The notes under the pieces are model-generated. The model did not search any database. It was not told where the DNA came from and was given only the letters and a program-made list of their open reading frames with translations. A program made the position numbers and the translations under genes. A stretch of 64,000 nucleotides of DNA from Pegoplata infirma (Eukaryota > Arthropoda > Insecta > Diptera > Anthomyiidae): the NCBI GenBank assembly GCA_963921195.1, contig OY992540.1, positions 20,162,262-20,226,261 of the forward strand, given 5' to 3'. Of this stretch, positions 44,346 through 55,307 are shown piece by piece (the stretch's first letter is position 1; every line of letters begins with the position of its first letter).

Positions 44346-46880
44346 AAATGTAGTGAGAGTTTTTCTATAAAAAACTGTCTCAGAATCTGAGACTTTTTCT
44401 ATATAGAAAAAATGTCTCAGAATTTGAGAAAATGTCTTAGAATCTAAGAGTTTAGGAAAAATTACTCAGAATCGGAGACTTTCTCTTAAAAAAAAATCTC
44501 AGAGTCTCAGTATAGGAAAACTGTCTCGTAAGAATCTAATACTTTTTCTTTCGCAAAAATGTCACAGAACCTGAGAAAAAAATTTCGCAGAATCTGATTT
44601 TTTTAAGAAGAAAAGATCAAGAAATTTTTTTTCAGAATCTGAAACTATTTTTTTAGGAAAATTGTCTCAGAAGTTGGAATTTTTTCTATATGAAAAATGT
44701 CTAATAATCTGAAACTATTTTTATAGGAAAATTTTCTCAGAAGTTGGGACTTTTTCTATATAAAAAATGTCTCATAATCTGAGACTTTTTCTATATGAAA
44801 AATGTCTCAGAATCTGAAATTTTTTATAGGAAAAATGTTTCAGAATCTAATACTTTTTCTTTAGAAAAAAATGTCACAGAACCTGAAAATTTTTCTATAG
44901 AAAAAAATTTCGCAGAATCTGATTTTTTAATGTAGGAAAAATTCTTCAGAATCGGAGACTTTTTCTCAAGAAAAAAATTTTCAGAATCTGAAACTATTTT
45001 TATAGGAAAATTGTTGCAGAAGTTGGGACTTTTTCTATATGAAAAATGTCTCAGAATGATTCAGAATCTGAGACTTTTTTCTATATGAAAAATGTCTCAG
45101 AATCTGAGACTTTTTCTCAAGGATTTTTTTTTTTTAAATTTGAGACTTTTTCCAGTACCGGTTCAACCATTAGGGCACACTGGGTACGTGCCCAGGGCCC
45201 CCGACCCTACGGGGCCCCGAAAGGCCAAAAACGTTTGAGAATTTTTCTATGACAGAAGTTCTTAAACTCATTTTCCTGCATAAATGGTCTCAGGTTCTGA
45301 GATATTTGTCGGATAGAAAAAGTCTCAGGTTCTGAGACATTTGTCGTATAGAAAAAGTCTCATTTCTAAAGAAGAAGTCTCAGATTCTAAGACATTTTTC
45401 CTTTATAAAAAGTCTCAGATTCAGAGACCATTTATCTATAAATAGAGTCTTTACGTCTGAGATCTTTTTCCTTAAGAAAAAGTCTCTGAGTTTGAAACCT
45501 TTTTACTATAGAAAAAGTCTCAGATTCTGAGACATTTTTCATATAGAAAGGGCCTTTGATTCTGCTACCTTTTTCCTATAGAATGAGTCTTAGATTATGA
45601 GATCGTTTTCTTATAGAAAAAGTTTCAGAAATCTCAGATTTTTCCTATTAAAAAGTTTCAGATTCTAAAACCTTTTTACCCTAGAAAAAGTCTCAGATTC
45701 TGAGACCTTTGTTTTGGAGAAAAACCCTCAGATTCTGTGACATTTTTCTTATAAAAAAAGGTTTCCTATAGTATCCGATCCTGAGAACTTTTCCCAATAG
45801 AAAAGGTTCTTTTTCTATATAGAAAAAATGTCTCAGAATCTGAGACTTTTTCTATATAGAAAAAATGTCTCAAAATTTGAGACTTTTTCTATATAGAAAA
45901 AATGTCTTAGAATCTGAGACTTTTTCTATATAGAAAAAATGTCTCAGAATCTGAGACTTTTTCTATATAGAAAAAATGTCTCAGAATCTGAGACTTTTTC
46001 TATATAGAAAAAATGTCTCAGAATCTGAGACTTTTTCTATATCAGAATCTGAGACTTTTTCTATATAGAAAAAATGTCTCAGAATCTGAGACTTTTTCTA
46101 TATAGAAAAAATGTCTCAGAATCTGAGACTTTTTCTATATAGAAAAAATTTTCTATGCAGAAAAAATGTCTCAGAATCTGAGACTTTTTCTATACAGAAA
46201 AAATGTCTCAGAACCTGAGACTTTTTCTATACAGAAAAAATGTCTCAGAACCTGAGACTTTTTCTATATAGAAAAAAAGTCTCAGAATCTGAGACTTTTT
46301 CTATATAGAAAAAATGTCTCAGAACCTGAGACTTTTTCTATATAGAAAAAATGTCTCAGAATCTGAGACTTTTTCTAAATAGAAAAAATGTCTCAGAATC
46401 TGAGACTTTTTCTAAATAGAAAAAATGTCTCGGAATCTGAGACTTTTTCTGTATAGAAAAAATGTCTCAGAATCTGAGACTTTTTCTATATAGAAAAAAT
46501 TTCTCAGAATCTGAGACTTTTTCTATACAGAAAAAATGTCTCAGAATATGATACTTTTTCTATACAGAAAAAATGTATCAGAATCTGAGACTTTTTCTAT
46601 GTAGAAAAAATGTCTCAGAATCTGAGACTTTTCTATATAGAGAAAATGTCTACATTTTTTCTCAGAAAAATTTTCTATATAGAAAAAATGTCTCAGAATC
46701 TAAGACTTTTTATTGGAAAAATTTCTGAGAATCTGAGAATTTTGCTTTAAAAAAATGTTTCAGAATCTGACGGTTTTTCTTTAGGAAAAACTTGAAAAAG
46801 AAAATTTTGAATATGAAAATTTTTCTATAAATTGTCTCACAATTTATGAATTTTTATAAATAAAAAATGCGTATAAAAGT
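44346..46880 (-). repeat. Minisatellite array 2, same unit in opposite orientation
   Basis: Units read AGAAAAAATGTCTCAGAATC then TGAGACTTTTTCTATAT (~37 bp), the reverse complement of array 1. Homogeneous core about 45820-46620; degenerate to about 43780 on the left. A GGGCACACTGGGTACGTGCCC transposon end is embedded at 45163-45225. Confidence 0.94.
45163..45235. mobile_element. GGGCAC transposon end inside array 2
   Basis: TTAGGGCACACTGGGTACGT and CCCAGGGCCCCCGACC match the starts at 24712 and 53429. Repeat units flank it on both sides and change orientation-specific wording here (GTCTCAGATTCTGAGACATT after it), suggesting the arrays grew from copies of this element. Confidence 0.7.
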
Positions 46881-47558
46881 TGCAAAGCAATTTTCTTTAA
46901 CAAGTTAAAAGTGTCTAATTAAGATGCAAATCAGTCCGTCTTAGGTTTCGATTTAGTTCAAATAAAAAAAAAAAAAAAACATAAACTGACGAAATCAGAA
47001 CGAATGGTTAGGCTTATCATATTTCTTTCTTGTCCTAATTATCAAAATATTTCTTAATACGTAATATTATTTAATACATTATTTGTTCTACATATGTACA
47101 GCGAAATCAAAAACTCTTTAATATTTTTGGTAATTCCCAAGTACTGTGCAAAAAACGATTACTGTCAACTAATTTGATCCGCATTAGACTAGGACTGATA
47201 ACGATTAAGTCTTATCTTTTCAGATTAAACACCACTTCTAAGGAACGCTTTGCTATTTCCCTCATGACAACAAATTTAACGGATTTCTTTATATAAACAA
47301 AAAACAGGGCTTTAAAAAGTTTACTTGCAAACATCAAGAGCTTAGACAAAATCAGTACAGTAGTGTAGTCGATGGTGGAATAACACATCTTTAACAAAGA
47401 GGAAAAAAAATCTAATTTTTGTGGAAATTGAAAAAAAAAAAAATATTAATTAATTTAAATTTTGAATAAGACAAAAAAAAATTTAATTAAAACTAAATTA
47501 AAAAAAAATTCAAGAAAAAATAATTTAAAAAATCTTTTAAAAAGAAAATTATTGGAAG
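46881..47558. other. 5' flank of the SDR paralogue
   Basis: AT-rich, with no repeat boundary recognised. The last 130 bp before the ATG are very A-rich. A small minus frame (47212-47397) has no known domain. Confidence 0.45.
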
Positions 47559-48380
47559 ATGGCTTCAAAGAAAATGGACTTGAATAAAATGTGCTTTTTT
47601 GTCCTAAGTGGTATTTCAAATCCCTTGGGCAAGCAATTGGCAGTTGAAACGTGTCGCCGCTTTAAGGCGGGATCCGTGGCTATGCTCATCGATAGCGATG
47701 AGGAAATTTTACAAGAAATTCGCAAGGAAATTGAATTTCTTAACAAAAATATCCAGGTCGTTTGTTGTAATATTAACGACTGGCAACACGCAGACTACAA
47801 TTTATTCCACAATTTACTTTCCACTGTACTCAGCCATGAAAATCATGGCAAAAAGCAGTTTGAGCTAGCATTTATCATACACAATGAAGGCAATGCCGCC
47901 ACACATTTGCTAATGGAACCACAGGATTCAGAATCATGGAAATCTTATATTAACCAGAACTTAAATGCTCCCTTAGCCTTGAATCAGGAATTTTTACAAT
48001 CTCCCGAACTCAATGGTATACAAAAACTCATGATCAACATTAATTCTAGCCTACTCGTTCAACCTTTGGTATTTAGCTCACTGCTTTGTTCCAGCAAAAA
48101 GGCTCGTGATATGTACTTCCGTTCGATAGCCGCCGAAGAAGCAAACAACGATGTTATTGTAATGAACTATGGACCTGGTATTTTAGATTCTCATAAACCA
48201 GTATACGATTGCAATAACAATATTATCGATTTGGACGATTTGGTTGGCGGCGATAGCAATATCCTAAAGTTACCCCGTGTAGAGCCCTTGCAAACTACCC
48301 TAAAGCTTATCAACATTTTGGAGGAGATCTCTTTCATTTCCGGCCACGATGTAGACTATTATGACACCTATTTTTTATGA
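47559..48380 (+). CDS. Sepiapterin-reductase-like SDR paralogue, predicted pseudoenzyme
   Basis: 273 residues, single exon, intact. It aligns with the neighbouring Sptr along its length: [10 protein letters not shown] against [22 protein letters not shown] against [22 protein letters not shown] against SGKAARDMYF and GHDVDYYD against GAHVDFWD. Key residues differ: cofactor motif TGxxxGxG reads SGISNPLG (17-24), NAG reads NEG (109-111) and the catalytic Tyr is Leu176, while the Lys (180) is kept. It should therefore not catalyse normal SDR chemistry. An undamaged frame despite these losses argues for a retained non-enzymatic role. It may correspond to Drosophila CG12116, which I recall as an Sptr neighbour. 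ATG context is GAAGATGG. Confidence 0.9.
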   Translation: MASKKMDLNKMCFFVLSGISNPLGKQLAVETCRRFKAGSVAMLIDSDEEILQEIRKEIEFLNKNIQVVCCNINDWQHADYNLFHNLLSTVLSHENHGKKQFELAFIIHNEGNAATHLLMEPQDSESWKSYINQNLNAPLALNQEFLQSPELNGIQKLMININSSLLVQPLVFSSLLCSSKKARDMYFRSIAAEEANNDVIVMNYGPGILDSHKPVYDCNNNIIDLDDLVGGDSNILKLPRVEPLQTTLKLINILEEISFISGHDVDYYDTYFL

Positions 48381-48680
48381 GGAGTACTTTTTAAATACTA
48401 TCAGACGCTTTTGGCGACTGATAGTATTTATATGTTATTGAAAATTTTGGACTTTGGCAATGTTATGGATGACGGTATAAAAAATCATGATTTGGATGAT
48501 AATAATGTTTATGCTTTAATTAATAAAATGCTTATGATAATTGCTCTGATTAGTAATGAGCAAGATGATAATGAACAAATTGAAAAAAAAAAGTTTTGTG
48601 TTACTTATTTCTTTAGTTTTTAGGGAAAACATTTTGAAACTGGGTAGAACTATTTTAATGGAAATACATTTTTCTATGGC

Positions 48681-48686
48681 AATAAA
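48681..48686 (+). terminator. Probable polyA signal of the SDR paralogue
   Basis: AATAAA here and another at 48522-48527. Either could serve the transcript ending after 48380. Confidence 0.5.
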
Positions 48687-48789
48687 AAATTTCATTCGAT
48701 TTCTAAAGGTCAGGCAATTTTTTATGCCACCATCGCTTAAATGTATGTAGAACACAATTAATCACAAACGGATAAGATTAACCCATCCG

Positions 48790-49664
48790 GCACACCCCTC
48801 TTCAGGCAAGTTTAGGTTGTGTTAAGAATCTTTATTTTGAAAAATTTTTTGTTAAAAATCTTGATTTTGAAATTTAAAAACCGTTAACTAGAAAATCCTA
48901 GCTGATCATGTTTTCGAGTTATTGCTAAATAATTGCACTGTTCGACAACAAAAACCTTCCTGTGAAATATACTGATTCTTATAAATTTTGCTCTCCTGAA
49001 TTCAAATCTTCCATCTAATTTTTTCTAGTACATACCGTTTTTGAGATATTCGCTGTTAAAAAGTAAAAAATATTGCACTTTTGGTGGTCCACTGTTCAGA
49101 TTCTTCCAAAAATGACTTGATTTCATATAAATTGGATCTCTTGATTCCAAAACTGCAATCCAAATATTTCTAGCATGTTCCATTATCGAAATATTAGCGT
49201 TTGAAAATTTTTGACGTGAAAATCTCGAACGCGAATATGTATCTCTAAAACGGAACATGCTGGAAAACTTTTGGATTACAGTTTTGGAATCAAGAGGCCC
49301 AAATTATATGATATCAAGTCCTATTTTTGTGAGGGAACATAACAGTGGACCCCAAAAGTGAGAAATTATTGTTTTTTTTTTACTTTTTAACAGCCAATAA
49401 ATGTCTTAAAAACGGTACGTGATAGAAAAAATTGGATGGCAGATTTGGATTTAGGAGAGCAAAACCTATAAAAATCATTTGGATATATCACTGGGAGGTT
49501 TTTGTTGTCGAACAGTGTAATTAATAAGCAATAACTCGAAAACAGGATCAGCTAGGATTTTCGAGTTAAGGATTTTTAAAGTTCAAAATAAAGAGGAGTG
49601 AAATGACATTACCCGATTTTGTCACCATTTTGACACAACCTAAACTTGCTGAAGAGGGGTGTGC
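48790..49664. repeat. 875-bp foldback element with GCACACCCCTCTTCAG ends
   Basis: Symmetric about position 49227. Outer GCACACCCCTCTTCAGGCAA pairs with TTGCTGAAGAGGGGTGTGC. Inner pairs include TCCTAGCTGATCATGTTTTC / GAAAACAGGATCAGCTAGGA and CACTGTTCGACAACAAAAAC / GTTTTTGTTGTCGAACAGTG. The arms are moderately diverged. Confidence 0.88.
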
Positions 49665-49832
49665 TGGCGATCAAAATTTTGGACTTTTAAAAATTAAAAA
49701 AAAAACTATAGAGGTAGTCAGAGTCCTGCTTGCCAAAAGAGCACTTTTCAAAATTACTTTTCAAAATACATGCATTTTTTGAAAGAAGTACTCTTTTGCT
49801 ACATTGCTAGGGGTGGCAACAAGACTCTGAAT

Positions 49833-50580
49833 CAGAGCTTCGAAGAATGAAATCCTTTTCAAATTAATTCTCAAAAAAATCCATTCAATTTTCATAGTCA
49901 GTGAATGCATTCGATTTCATAAATCAACATTGAATGCAGTCCTTGGAATTCATTCAATTGAATGAACAAAAATGAATGCATTCGATTTCTTGTTCATTCG
50001 ATTTAGAAAAATCGAATGCATTCCATTTTTTATCATTCCACTGCGAATGCAATCGATTTTTTAAATATATAGACCAAAACGGAGCCAAATTTTGGTCCAT
50101 AGTATCGCCTACTCTCTTTACATACGATGACCCTAATGGGCTCTAATTTTGAATCCAAAAAAATTGGTGTTCCCGAAAATTTAAAAAAGCACATACATAT
50201 TAACTGCCTATACGACAAAAAAATGTGAAGAGTGTTAGCGATACTATGGACAAAAAATTGGCTCCGTTTTGTTCTATCTTGGTTAGTTTTTTTAAGTTTT
50301 TTATGCAATGAATGATTGAGTCATTCGATTTTTCAAATTGAATGAAATGAAAATCGATTGCTTTCGCAAGTGAATGCATTCGATTTTTAAAAGTCGAATG
50401 AAAAAAAATCGAATGCATTCGATTTTTGAAAGTCGAATCAAAAATAAAACGAATGCATTCGATATTTATAAATCGAATGAGTCGAAAGTAAATTCATTCA
50501 ATTCACTAAAATGTGATTGCGGAATGCAATCACTAAATTTTCACTCAGAATGACAAATCGAAAAATCCTTCAAAGCTCTG
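49833..50580. mobile_element. hAT MITE with CAGAGCTT ends and GAATGCATTCGATTT repeats
   Basis: Perfect TSD CTCTGAAT (49825-49832, 50581-50588). Ends CAGAGCTTCGAAG and CTTCAAAGCTCTG. Both subterminal zones are packed with the dyad word GAATGCATTCGATTT. A non-repeated core lies at about 50065-50310. Confidence 0.92.
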
Positions 50581-50599
50581 CTCTGAATACCTCTTATAT

Positions 50600-52052
50600 G
50601 GCGCTATGAAAAAACCCCCAATGAAATAACCCCCAAACAGAAAAATGAAAAAATCCCCCAAAAAAATGCTAAAATTTAATTTGGGGATTTTTTCATTTAT
50701 TTTGGCGGTTGTTTCATTATTTATTTTGGGGTTTTCTTCATTATGAAATAAGCCCTAAATGAAAAAAGAAATAAAAAATTATTTGGGGATATTTTCATTT
50801 GTTTAGATTTTGGAAGGTAATTTAATTTTTTTGAGAGTTTTGCATTACCGGAAAAACTTATCTTTGTTGTAGAATTAAACCGAGTTAAAACAACAAATTC
50901 AAATTCTGATTAAATTTATTTTTTTAGCTAAACTCTTGGACTAAGGCACAGAAACGTAAACAAAAAACCGCTAATTTTCAAATATACTCGTTAGTGTTGG
51001 CAGGATTTGGTATTTTATTGGTAAAAATTAGCAATGGTGGCAACTTTTCTAATTGGAAATGCGATATTCAGTATGGTGGCAACACCACGTTTATGGCATT
51101 TGCTAAACTTTAACTAAAAACAGAATGTTTAGTAAAGGTTGATTTTAATTTAATAAAGTTTAACTAAACGAAGTTTGAAACAAAGTTGAAGTGATATGTC
51201 AAAAACTCAGCGCAAAAGATTTGAATGCATATGGGTATGTGTAAAGCGCCGCTGGCGAAAAATTTTTAGAAGAAATTTTAACAAAAAATAAAAAAAAAAT
51301 CGCGCGATTTTTTTTTTATTTTTTGTTAAAATTTCTTCTAAAAATTTTTCGCCTGCGGCGCTTTACACATACCCATATGCATTCAAATCTTTTAATGGTA
51401 AGCATTTAATTTTTATAAATGCTAGAATGTAATAATGTGTACATTCCTCGCTTTTATAAACATAAGTTACATGTGGGCCTCTTAAGTTTTGAGACGTCTC
51501 AATAGACTCTAGAAAATGTTATTGAAGCTTTGCGCAAACCTTAGGTTTACATAAAAAATGTGACCAATTTTCGGATAAAATTACATCTAATAATAAGCAA
51601 TCTCTATATAACTTTATCAAATAATACATAAAAAAGTCTAATTTTATTTGAAAATTGGTTACTTTTTATAACGGTTAATTAAAAAATTCTGTCTTAGTCT
51701 CTCACTTTTAAAGTTTGCCTCAACGAAAAAGGATTTTCCCTATTGCGTTTCCATTTTGATCGAAATTAAAAATATAAAAATAATAATGATGAAACATTTT
51801 CAATTGTAAAAAGCGATTTAAATTATTTTGAGCTTAATTTTATTTTTTGGGTGTTTTTTCATATTTTTATTATGAAAACCCCAAAATTTGGGGTTAATTT
51901 CATTTTTATTCGGGGGTAATTTCATTTGTTTTGGGTGTAATTTCATTATTTTTCTTTGGGGCTTATTTCATTTTATTTGGGGGTAAATTCATTGGGGGTT
52001 TTTTCATTTTCCTATTTGGGGGTAATTTCATTGGGGGTTTTTTCATAGCGCC
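50600..52052. mobile_element. Mutator-like candidate with 9-bp TSD (1.45 kb)
   Basis: Perfect 9-bp TSD CTCTTATAT (50591-50599, 52053-52061). TIRs GGCGCTATGAAAAAACCCCC and GGGGGTTTTTTCATAGCGCC are perfect over 20 bp. Subterminal tandem-like words of the type TGGGGGTAATTTCATT fill ~200 bp on each side. A 9-bp TSD and long TIRs suggest MULE. No transposase inside. Confidence 0.85.
51214..51393. repeat. 180-bp near-perfect palindrome inside the MULE-like element
   Basis: Arms AAAAGATTTGAATGCATATG and CATATGCATTCAAATCTTTT meet at AAATCGCGCGATTT. Only about one mismatch is seen (CGCTGG against CCTGCGG). Confidence 0.9.
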
Positions 52053-52061
52053 CTCTTATAT

Positions 52062-52924
52062 ATGTAATTGTATTTGATCGGATATAATTAGATGTCAAAT
52101 TAGTTCCAATGTTGGCCAATCAGAGATATAATTAGATCTCAATTTTGACCATTTCAGATATAATGATATACAATCAGATATAATATCATATATGAATAGA
52201 TATAAAAACATCAGCTAAGATCTAATTATTTTTACACGGGAAGCCAGATTATTTTAAGCAGCAGATTTTTGGAAAATTTAAATGGAATTGTTAAAAACTT
52301 ATAAAGAAAATGTATATCTTGCGACAAATTGTTTGGTTAATTTTGGCACGCAGACTAAAAACCGTTTGACCGCTTTTATTTTTTTGTATTCGTGTTTAGC
52401 GTGTCATAATTACAAAATGTCTTGCGACATATTTAATCACATACTAATTTTGATGCGGTAAACACGAATATCAAATTTTTTTTAAAATAGGTCCAACGGT
52501 TTTCAAGATATCGCTATTTGAAATTTGCCAAAAATTGCGAATTTTTCCTACTTTCAAGAAATTTAAAAAAAAAATTCTTTCCCTTGACCCTTTCATCGAG
52601 CTTAACCCAGTTGGCAACGTCCTCGAGCCATCCTCAGTGACGGAGCGGTGACATGTCAGAGTCACTGCTGACATCCACAAGACATCTCTATGTACTGGGT
52701 TGAGGACAGTTTCATACAAATTTTCAAAATGTCCTCACTCAAAGTCAGCAGTGGTCAGGGCTGACCTTCTGGGGACATGTCACCTAAGACTTCCTTGGGG
52801 AAATGTCTGACGTAGATCATGCGAAAATACAAAAAATTTTCGTATTTCCTTTAGTTTTTACTTTTATCCATTTTCCTTTATAAATTATCTTTCTCATATT
52901 TAGAAAAAACTTTTTGCCTTTTTT
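52062..52924. other. Unassigned repeat-rich region
   Basis: Words such as GATATAATTAGAT recur at 52075-52210. Around 52600-52800 are GACATGTCAGAGTCA / GTCAGCAGTGGTC dyads, repeated in diverged form at 53180-53290. No gene. Confidence 0.45.
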
Positions 52925-52992
52925 AGTCCCAACTGGATTTGAACCTGGAACCTCCAGTTTCTTAGTCCCACACCTAACCACTTGTTCCAAAC
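52925..52992 (-). other. tRNA-like sequence, possible SINE head
   Basis: The minus strand reads TGGAACAAGTGGTTAGGTGT ... GGTTCAAATCCAGTTGGGA. GGTTCAAATCC fits the Pol III B box and TGGAACAAGTGG loosely fits the A box, with the right spacing (about 35 nt). The T-stem is not fully paired, so it is a tRNA-derived SINE or decayed tRNA rather than a working tRNA gene. Confidence 0.45.
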
Positions 52993-53423
52993 TTTATTTT
53001 GAAAATTGTTTGTCTATTTATTACTTTTATTCTACTTGTTAGATTTTGAATTTATTTTAAATAAATCGATAATATTGCCATCTTTTTCTTGGAAATTGAA
53101 GAGTTGCCCAGATTTAAAATTCTAATTTAATATACTGCTATTCTGAAGACATTTCCTTTTAGACGTCTTAGAGGAATTGTCCACACTCTTAAAGCAAACA
53201 TTCAGTGCTGACAATGTGAGGACATGTCATCAAGGATTACCTATGATTTGTCAGAACCTGAAGACATTTCCTCAAGGAATCACTGTGGAAATTTTATGCT
53301 AAAATATGTTCTTATTGTTAGACAAAAATATGCAATAATAATATGCTTTTAGGATCAAAATATGCAAAAATATGCTCCATCAAATAAATGCAAGATTTTT
53401 TAATTGATCTGAAACGGATCAAC

Positions 53424-54452
53424 CATTAGGGCACATTGGTCCCCCGACCTAAGGGGGCCCCAAAATGCCAATAAATTCGCTTATACGAAAATGGAAAAAG
53501 GCATTTTTCGAACACTTTGTAATATGACAAGAAAACTTGTAACTTTTATTTTTGCTTCCTCCTATTTTACGAAAATTGCTGGTAAAAATTACAATTGTAA
53601 TTTTATAAGCTTTTTACCAATAAAATTGTAAATTTAAAAATTTTTTGACGCGATAAAACATACAAGGAATTCTCCTGACCTATATTTTTTTTTTGTAAAA
53701 TTACCTAGGAAATTTGGACATTTACAAAAAAAAATTGTAATATTAAAAAAAATTTAAATTTCGATCGACCAGAACAAAAATTTGTTTTTGTTAAAAAACA
53801 AGGAATATTTGTAAAATGGGACTCTAAGACATTCTTCGCATAGAAAAAGTTTTAGATTCTAAATCATGTTTAGTATAGATAAAGTCTCAGATGCTGGGAC
53901 ATGTTTCGTATAGAAAATGTCTCAGATTCTGAGACATTTTTCGTATAGAAAAAGTCTTAGATTCTTAGACATTTTTCGTGTAGATAAAGTCTCAGATTCT
54001 AGGACATTTTTAGTATTGAGGAAGTCTCATTTCTGAGACGTTTTGCGTATAAAAAAAATTCTCAAATACTGAGACACTTTTCGAACAAAAATATTCTTAG
54101 ATTCTAAAACATTTTTCGTAAAGAAATTGTCTCAGATTCTGAGACATTGTTCGTATAAAAATTTTGAGAAATTTTTCATATCGAAGAAGTTTCAGATTAT
54201 GAGACATTTTTCGTATAGGAAAAGTCTCAGATTCTGAAAAAGAATAGGTCTCATTAATAAGTAAATTAATAAGTTTTAATAAGTAAAGAAAAATTACCTC
54301 GAGCTAGTATATCCCTACCTAAAATATTTTTTTTAGTTTCTTTGTCTTAAAACAGGTTATAACATGAGTTTAATTTGTACCAAAAAAATGTTTTTTTTTT
54401 GTCATGCGAATTTTAACTTTCTAGCGGGCCCCCACATTCTTCTGTGCCCAAT
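53424..54452. mobile_element. GGGCAC element with internal TCTCAG minisatellite
   Basis: Left TTAGGGCACATTGG and right CTTCTGTGCCCA are inverted. The interior holds degenerate TCTCAGATTCTGAGACATTTTTCG units (53820-54240). These are followed by ACCTCGAGCTAG...ACATGAGTTTAA, which matches one arm of the 25166-25898 palindrome. Confidence 0.7.
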
Positions 54453-54769
54453 GCATAGGAAAAAAAATGAAATTGCATCCAAACCTAAATCGACTATTAT
54501 TTATAAAAGCTATTTAGTAAATTTAACAAGCTTTTATTTAAGCTTAATAGCATCCAAATTAACTTAGATGTGATGCGAGGGTCGCGCTGGAAATTTTAAT
54601 TATCTGTAGACAGTTTTTATAAAATTTTTTTAAAATATTTTTGATTCAATTTTAGGTCTGTTTGTTTACCTAAATTTTTTACTAATTTCCCTACAACTGG
54701 AAAATTTTGTTTACTTTTTGTATTAAAATTTTCCAGCTGTAGTAAAATTGGTAAAATAAGTAGATTGTA

Positions 54770-55305
54770 CACTCAAAAAAAACCTTGTAAAATTACAAGA
54801 AAAACTTGTAATTTTTTTTCTACCTCCTATTTGACAAAAATTTCTAGTAATTTTACAAGCTTTTTACCAATAATTTCGTAATTTTACAAGGTTTTTACCA
54901 ATAAATTTGTAAAATTAAAAATTTTTTGACACGATAAAATTTACAAGGAGGTTTCGTAACTTTACTAGATTTTTTGCTACCTCCTATTTTATGAGAATTC
55001 CTAGTAATTTTACAAACTTTTTACCAATACTTTTGTAATTTTACAAGCTTTTTACCAATAAAATTGTAAATTTACAGTTTTTTGGCGCAATTAAAAATAC
55101 AAGGAATTCTGGTGAATTTACTAGATCTTTTTTTGTAAAATTATCTAGAAAATTTGTAAAATTGCAAAAACAAAATGTAAAATTACAAAAAAATTTAAAT
55201 TTCGATCCAAATTTGTTTGTTAAAAATAAGGAAAACTGTCAAATATTGGTAAAATGGGATTACGAGACTTTTCCTAGTAATTTGACAAAGTTTTTTTTTT
55301 ATGTG
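54770..55305. mobile_element. CACTCAAAAAAA-ended element (536 bp)
   Basis: TA on both sides (54768-54769, 55306-55307). Ends CACTCAAAAAAAACC and TTTTTTTTTATGTG. The interior repeats GTAATTTTACAAGCTTTTTA several times and is similar to 53510-53760. Same terminus as the 3.6-kb family-D element. Confidence 0.7.
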
Positions 55306-55307
55306 TA

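Noticed and set aside
45046..46880. Open frames reading through the TCTCAG arrays
   Set aside because: Low-complexity translations of tandem repeats; the frame survives only because units lack stops.
39560..46880. CRISPR-like array
   Set aside because: Units are contiguous, with no variable spacers, in eukaryotic DNA; it is a minisatellite.
48411..48623. 70-codon frame after the SDR paralogue
   Set aside because: Lies in the likely 3' UTR, no ATG at the proposed start and no domain.
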